Shown here one piece after another: positions 5,791 to 9,351 of a stretch of 9,351 bases of DNA. The notes beneath the pieces were generated by a model, which was not told the origin of the DNA, ran no database searches, and worked only from the letters and a program-made list of their open reading frames with translations. Source of the stretch: DASPXY01 sp038227745 (GTDB lineage Bacteria > Planctomycetota > Planctomycetia > Gemmatales > Gemmataceae); the NCBI GenBank assembly GCA_038227745.1, contig JBBRPS010000396.1, positions 1-9,351 of the forward strand, written 5' to 3'. Both the position numbers and the translations under genes were made by a program. Each line of letters starts with the position of its first letter. The stretch's first letter is position 1.

Positions 5791-6519
5791 GTGAAAGTCA
5801 CCAGGGCGGTTCGTGAAGATGCGAACCATATCCGGGCGATCCTTCGGACGATCCGGGACAGGGAGGATCCGCGCTGGCGGAAGGAGGACTCCCGGACGAT
5901 GGAACTGCTGCTGGCCAGGGCACTCGGGGCGCAGCCTCTGGCCGAGGGCCAGTCGGGGGACATGGTGCTGGCTGGGACGGTTGAACTGCCGGATGTCGGG
6001 CCGGTGCGGTATATTATTGACGCCAAGCTCGACACGACCGGCAAGGGGCAGGCGGAGACGAAGCACTCCGGCATCAAGAGCAAGTTGCGCGACCTGGTCG
6101 GCGAAGGCGAGCCGGTCATTCACGCCACGCTGTGGGTGAATGCGAACGGCCGGGTGCGGAAGGCCGGGCTGTTCCGCTTCTTCGAGGGGTTCGGGAACGT
6201 GCGCTGGCGGGCGATGGAGTCCTTGACAGAGGTTTCGGACATGAACGACCTGGCCAGTCCGACGAAACTCATGGCCTTCCGCGCTGAGGTACTTGCCCGG
6301 CTGCGGCGGACGGATCTGAAGACCTACGAGGACCACATCGTCGAGGTGGGCGAGCGGTTCGCCGCGGGCGGCATCGACGACGCCATCCTGGGTTTCCAGG
6401 TGGTAGAGAAGAGAGGGAGCAAGGAAAGGGCCGACCGGGAGCGCCAGGAGGCGGCCGCGAGGTTACTGGGTATAAGTGTGGCGGATCTGCGTCGTCGTCT
6501 GGGGGGAACTGAGCCATGA
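5791..6519 (+). CDS. Unknown 242-residue protein nested between PSD1 and DUF1501 genes
   Basis: I do not recognise a family. It begins with GTG 16 bases after the PSD1 stop, with GGGAG a little far upstream. There is no signal peptide or membrane segment, so it should be cytoplasmic. Residues 1-48 are charged and helical. At 55-82 several beta strands end in VRYIIDAKLD, where Asp77-Ala-Lys79 resembles the (D/E)xK motif of PD-(D/E)xK nucleases, with Asp57 or Asp69 upstream as a possible partner; this is speculative. Residues 106-140 look like further strands (VIHATLWVNANGRVRKAGL). The tail at about 218-238 (QEAAARLLGISVADLRRRLG) resembles a helix-turn-helix of the Fis/NtrC type. It overlaps the next gene by ATGA. 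AT-richer codons such as TATATTATT suggest different ancestry from its neighbours. Confidence 0.8.
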   Translation: MKVTRAVREDANHIRAILRTIRDREDPRWRKEDSRTMELLLARALGAQPLAEGQSGDMVLAGTVELPDVGPVRYIIDAKLDTTGKGQAETKHSGIKSKLRDLVGEGEPVIHATLWVNANGRVRKAGLFRFFEGFGNVRWRAMESLTEVSDMNDLASPTKLMAFRAEVLARLRRTDLKTYEDHIVEVGERFAAGGIDDAILGFQVVEKRGSKERADRERQEAAARLLGISVADLRRRLGGTEP

Positions 6520-7019
6520 GCAACACGACCTACTTCCGCTGGGATTCCCTCGACGGGCCTTACGCGGGAAGTGTGTGGTCCTACGACACACTCGAGGAGA
6601 CGGCGAAGAGGTATTTGCGCAACCCCGCCCGCGCCGAACAATGGGCCGCCAGAGCCCTCCGCAAGCGGAATATCCCCAACGACCGCCGCGAGGCGCTGGA
6701 GAATTTCCTCTACATCCTCCTCGCCCGGCCCGAAGGAGCCAGCCGGCTGGTCGAGGATCCTGACTTCGAGGATTACGACAGGAGAAGGCCAACCCTGCTC
6801 GAGCGCTCGCTGGAGGTCGCGAAGCGCTGGCGCAAGTTGCCAGACAAGCAAAAGGCCAGGGAACACCTGCTGCTCGACTTCGAGTCGCTGTTGCTGCCCC
6901 AGTTCCAGGAAGAGTATCGCAACGAGAAGCTCGCCATCCTCTGCGAGCTGTTGCTCGACCACCCGGCCGAGGACGGCCGACAAGCCACCGTGGTAGTCCG
7001 CAAAAAGGGCCGCTCATGA
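6516..7019 (+). CDS. Unknown 167-residue helical protein nested before the DUF1501 gene
   Basis: I do not recognise a family. GGGGGGA lies eight bases before its ATG, and its first codon overlaps the stop of the 242-residue gene (ATGA); its own stop overlaps the DUF1501 start in the same way. No export signal or membrane segment is seen. Residues 1-25 are aromatic-rich (TTYFRWDSLDGPYAGSVWSY) and may form a small beta unit. Residues 26-150 are predicted mainly helical and highly charged (LEETAKRYLRNPARAEQWAA; LENFLYILLARPEG; HLLLDFESLLLPQFQEEYR), ending in a basic tail VVVRKKGRS. It could be a partner or immunity-type companion of the upstream protein, based on tight linkage only. Confidence 0.8.
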   Translation: MSNTTYFRWDSLDGPYAGSVWSYDTLEETAKRYLRNPARAEQWAARALRKRNIPNDRREALENFLYILLARPEGASRLVEDPDFEDYDRRRPTLLERSLEVAKRWRKLPDKQKAREHLLLDFESLLLPQFQEEYRNEKLAILCELLLDHPAEDGRQATVVVRKKGRS

Positions 7020-8449
7020 ACGCACTCCCTCCGCAACGGTTCTCCCGACGTCAGCTCCTCGCACATCTTGGCGGCGGTCTTGGCGGCATCGCCCTCGCCG
7101 ACCTCCTGGCGCGGCAGGGCTTGCTCGCCGCCGAGCCGCGGCCGGACCTCAACGGCGGCCTGCACCACCGCGCCCGCGCGAAGCGCGTCGTGCAGCTCTT
7201 CATGAACGGCGGCGTCAGCCAGGTGGACACGTTCGACTACAAGCCCCAACTGCAGCGCCGCCACGGCCAGCGCTTTGACCCCGGCGGCGAGCGCGTCGAG
7301 GCGGTCACCTCCACCCCCGGTAATATCCTCGGAAGCCCGTTCGCGTTCCGCCGCCACGGCCAGTCCGGCCGCTGGGTCAGCAGCGTCTTCCCGCACCTGG
7401 CCCGCCACGTCGATGACCTGGCGTTCCTCATGTCGCTGGTGGCGCGCACCAACGTCCACGGTCCGGCCAGCTACCTGATGAACACCGGTTTCACGCTCCC
7501 CGGCTTCCCCTGCCTCGGGGCCTGGCTCAGCTACGGCCTGGGCAGCCTGGGCGACAACCTGCCGACCTTCGTCGTCCTGCCCGACGCACGCGGCCTGCCG
7601 TACAATAACCTCGGCAACTTCTCCGCGGGCTTCCTGCCGGTGCGCCACGCCGGCACCGTCATCCGCGCCAACGCCCCGTCGCCGATCGCCGCGCTGTTCC
7701 CGCCCCAGTCGGCCCGCCACATCACGCCGCAGAGCGAGACCGAGGGCCACGCGCTCCTGCGCGAGATGAACCGCGAGCACCTGGAGCGCATGCCGGGCGA
7801 CTCGCGCCTGGAGGCGCGCATCGCCAGTTACGAGCTGGCGGCGCGGATGCAGCTCAGCGCCCCGGAGGCGCTCGACCTGTCGCGCGAGACGGCGGCCACG
7901 CAGCGCCTGTACGGGATCGGCAGTGCGCCGACCGATGGCTTCGCCCGCAACTGCCTGACCGCCCGGCGGCTGCTGGAGCGCGGCGTGCGCTTCGTGCAGG
8001 TCTGGAGCGGGGCCGGCGGTCCGACGGGCAACTGGGACAACCACGGCAGTATCGTCCGCGAGCTGCCGCCGATGGCCCTGGCTACCGACCAGCCGACCGC
8101 CGCCCTGCTGCACGACCTCAAGGAGCGCGGCATGTTCGAGGACACGCTGGTGGTCTGGTGTACGGAGTTCGGCCGGCAGCCGTTCAGCCAGGGTTCGGAG
8201 GGGCGCGACCACAACGGCCGCACCTCGGTGGCCTGGCTGGCGGGGGCCGGCGTCCGCGGCGGGGTGGCACACGGCGAAAGCGATGAGTGGGGCTGGCGCG
8301 CCGTGACGCCGTTAGCCGGGTATGACCTGCACGCGACGGTGCTGCACTTGCTCGGGATCGACCACGAGCGACTGACGTTCCGCCACAACGGCAGCGATCG
8401 GCGGCTGACGGACGTGCATGGGCACGTCGTCCGCGAGGTCCTCGCGTGA
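7016..8449 (+). CDS. DUF1501 (sulfatase-fold-like) exported protein
   Basis: A 477-residue protein of the DUF1501 family, related by fold to alkaline phosphatases and sulfatases and almost always encoded beside a PSCyt/PSD1 gene in planctomycetes. The N-terminus has a Tat-like signal: SRRQLL at 10-15 followed by a glycine/alanine-rich hydrophobic stretch (LGGGLGGIALADLLA) and an AEP site near 40. Family landmarks include FMNGGVSQVDTFDYKP (62-77), VHGPASYLMNTG (148-158), FVQVWSGAGG with NWDNHG (339-344), CTEFGR (382-387) and GRDHNGRTS (396-404), which would carry metal ligands in the sulfatase fold. Its ATG overlaps the preceding stop (ATGA) with AAGGG six bases upstream. Length is typical and no break is seen. 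The biochemical reaction is not established. Confidence 0.92.
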   Translation: MNALPPQRFSRRQLLAHLGGGLGGIALADLLARQGLLAAEPRPDLNGGLHHRARAKRVVQLFMNGGVSQVDTFDYKPQLQRRHGQRFDPGGERVEAVTSTPGNILGSPFAFRRHGQSGRWVSSVFPHLARHVDDLAFLMSLVARTNVHGPASYLMNTGFTLPGFPCLGAWLSYGLGSLGDNLPTFVVLPDARGLPYNNLGNFSAGFLPVRHAGTVIRANAPSPIAALFPPQSARHITPQSETEGHALLREMNREHLERMPGDSRLEARIASYELAARMQLSAPEALDLSRETAATQRLYGIGSAPTDGFARNCLTARRLLERGVRFVQVWSGAGGPTGNWDNHGSIVRELPPMALATDQPTAALLHDLKERGMFEDTLVVWCTEFGRQPFSQGSEGRDHNGRTSVAWLAGAGVRGGVAHGESDEWGWRAVTPLAGYDLHATVLHLLGIDHERLTFRHNGSDRRLTDVHGHVVREVLA

Positions 8450-8476
8450 CCCCGGCAGTGGAACGGCAGGCGCCCG

Positions 8477-8483
8477 AAAGGAG
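8477..8483 (+). promoter_or_regulatory. Shine-Dalgarno site fixing the start at 8493
   Basis: AAAGGAG lies nine bases before the ATG at 8493, a near-consensus site. It argues against the in-frame ATG at 8418, which lies inside the DUF1501 gene and adds a low-complexity arginine/serine-rich segment. Confidence 0.65.
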
Positions 8484-8492
8484 TCAATACGG

Positions 8493-8918
8493 ATGCACCG
8501 GACGTTCTTACTCGCTTGTTGCAACCAGTCGCACGACCCCACGGTACGCGACCTGGCGCGGGCCACCCTTGAGGGCGACCTCGACGCCCTGCCGGTCCTG
8601 TGGGATCGCTTGCAGGAGACGCGGGGGCCAGTCATGCAATCTTTGAAGGTCGGCGAATGCTACCTCTTCCACGCCGGGGGGAGGCACTACACCGGGCGGG
8701 TCAAGTCCGTGTCGTTCACCGATGTCGTCCTGGAGCGAGCCGCCCTGCTGCCGTACTACGGGAATTATCACGACCTGTTGCGGACGGGCAACCCGCCGAA
8801 CGTCGATCCGCTCCCAGACGAGATCATCCTCTCGACGGCGGCGGTCGTGGACGCGATCCCGTGGAAGCACCCGTTGCCGCGCGAGCCGAAAGGGAATGGC
8901 GACGAGATTCCGTTTTAA
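8493..8918 (+). CDS. Small protein with a barrel-like C-terminal domain, function unknown
   Basis: 141 residues, no signal peptide. Residues 1-45 are helical (MHRTFLLACCNQ, then DLARATLEGDLDALPVLWDR). From Met48 a beta-rich domain begins: LKVGECYLFHAGGRHYTGRV, then DVVLERAALLPYYG, ending STAAVVDAIPWKHPLPRE. This strand pattern and the conserved-looking ending recall small SH3- or Sm-like barrels in uncharacterised bacterial and phage proteins (xxVGxxYLIRTVTxYxTGRV ... VDAxxWxHPLPR). The resemblance is from memory and gives no function. It follows the DUF1501 stop by 43 bases with its own strong ribosome site and may be read from the same transcript. Its stop lies eight bases from the end of the convergent helicase gene, with no obvious terminator between. 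Confidence 0.72.
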   Translation: MHRTFLLACCNQSHDPTVRDLARATLEGDLDALPVLWDRLQETRGPVMQSLKVGECYLFHAGGRHYTGRVKSVSFTDVVLERAALLPYYGNYHDLLRTGNPPNVDPLPDEIILSTAAVVDAIPWKHPLPREPKGNGDEIPF

Positions 8919-8926
8919 CTTGTGGC

Positions 8927-9351
8927 CTACCGCCACGCGGCATACAGGGTCATGCTCTGGTAGTCGCGCACGAACCCCACCGCTTCGAGCAGCTCGCGCC
9001 CCGCCGTCACCGGCTGGCCGTTCCACTCGGCCACCGTCATCTTGTGGCTGACGGCCAGGCCCTGGTCGGCGGCGAGGACGGCGGGCAGGCACGCCACCGC
9101 GGCGGCGACGTCCTCGCGGCTGGCGCTGGCCAGCGCCGTCAAACGCTTGCCCTGCTGCTCGACGATCAGCACCGGCCGGCCCGCCCGCAGCACCAGCCAG
9201 TTGCCGGTACGGCGGAGCAGCGGCCGCGTGCCGCCGTCCAGCAGGGCGATGTCGAACGGGGCGCCGGAGCCGTACAGGTTCGCCGGGTCGAGGCTGTGCA
9301 GCAGCACCACCGGCGCCGCGGCGGTCGCGGGCAGGCCCAGGTCTTGCAGCA
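8927..9351 (-). CDS. lhr: Lhr-type ATP-dependent helicase, C-terminal end only
   Basis: The window holds the last 141 residues of a minus-strand gene whose start lies beyond the right edge. The frame is open through the edge (LQDLGLPATAAAPVVLLHSL...). The segment DPANLYGSGAPFD, then LLRRTGNWLVLRAGRPVLIV and LTVAEWNGQPV-like text followed by LLEAVGFVRDYQSMTLYAAWR, matches the C-terminal domain found downstream of the helicase core in Lhr proteins (superfamily 2 DNA/RNA helicases acting in DNA repair, notably with interstrand-crosslink or RNA-DNA hybrids in some bacteria). The helicase motifs themselves are not in the window. It ends with TAG at 8927-8929. Confidence 0.78.
   Translation of the reverse strand, partial: LQDLGLPATAAAPVVLLHSLDPANLYGSGAPFDIALLDGGTRPLLRRTGNWLVLRAGRPVLIVEQQGKRLTALASASREDVAAAVACLPAVLAADQGLAVSHKMTVAEWNGQPVTAGRELLEAVGFVRDYQSMTLYAAWR

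Noticed and set aside
4050..6119. 689-codon minus-strand open frame
   Set aside because: Same shadow effect. It runs across the end of the PSD1 gene and into the next gene, and has no plausible protein features.
6773..8272. 499-codon minus-strand open frame opposite the DUF1501 gene
   Set aside because: Shadow of DUF1501; low-complexity Arg/Ala/Gln/Val composition.
8418..8492. Earlier ATG for the 141-residue protein
   Set aside because: It lies inside the DUF1501 coding sequence, adds an Arg/Ser-rich low-complexity stretch and lacks the ribosome site that precedes 8493.
1..9351. CRISPR array, tRNA, rRNA or insertion sequence
   Set aside because: No regularly spaced repeats, cloverleaf, rRNA sequence or transposase-like protein was seen on either strand.

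Overview
The window looks like a piece of a Gemmata-type planctomycete chromosome (Planctomycetota, probably Gemmataceae). This rests on its high GC content, on a cytochrome-like PSCyt1/PSCyt2/PSD1 (DUF1549/DUF1553) protein together with a DUF1501 protein, a pairing characteristic of the phylum, and on a perfect inverted repeat built on GTAGGGTGGGCACTGCCCACC, a sequence I associate with dispersed repeats in these genomes. The lineage call is inference from gene content; no marker RNA gene is present.

Layout. Positions 1-306 (minus strand): a VapBC-type toxin-antitoxin pair, with the PIN toxin cut by the window edge and the antitoxin complete, joined by an ATGA overlap and preceded by a good promoter placed so that the transcript would be leaderless. 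Positions 379-540: a C-terminal scrap that looks like the last strands of an outer-membrane barrel, probably a gene remnant. Positions 541-2434 (minus): a small ribbon-helix-helix protein with four CxxC pairs, followed without a gap by a group II PLP-dependent decarboxylase. The natural N-terminus of the decarboxylase appears to begin at an ATT codon overlapping the upstream stop (ATTGA). Positions 2435-2732 form a divergent intergenic region holding two small palindromes, a 22-bp perfect inverted repeat and a consensus TATAAT box.

Positions 2733-8449 (plus): a tight four-gene operon. It starts with a 1013-residue exported PSCyt1-PSCyt2-PSD1 protein and ends with a 477-residue DUF1501 protein carrying a Tat-like signal. 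These two are normally direct neighbours; here two apparently cytoplasmic proteins of unknown family (242 and 167 residues) sit between them, joined by a 16-base gap and then two 4-base ATGA overlaps. This nested pair is the best candidate in the window for something undescribed. A small protein with a predicted barrel-like domain follows (8493-8918). The 3' end of an Lhr-type large helicase gene converges on it from the right edge (8927-9351, minus).

How the genes relate. The PSCyt/PSD1 and DUF1501 proteins probably act together outside the cytoplasm (heme-binding and sulfatase-fold-like, function unknown for the family). The two nested proteins have no export signal, so they are either passengers under the same transcript or a cytoplasmic arm of the system. 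The RHH protein probably regulates itself and perhaps the decarboxylase. The rest are independent units.
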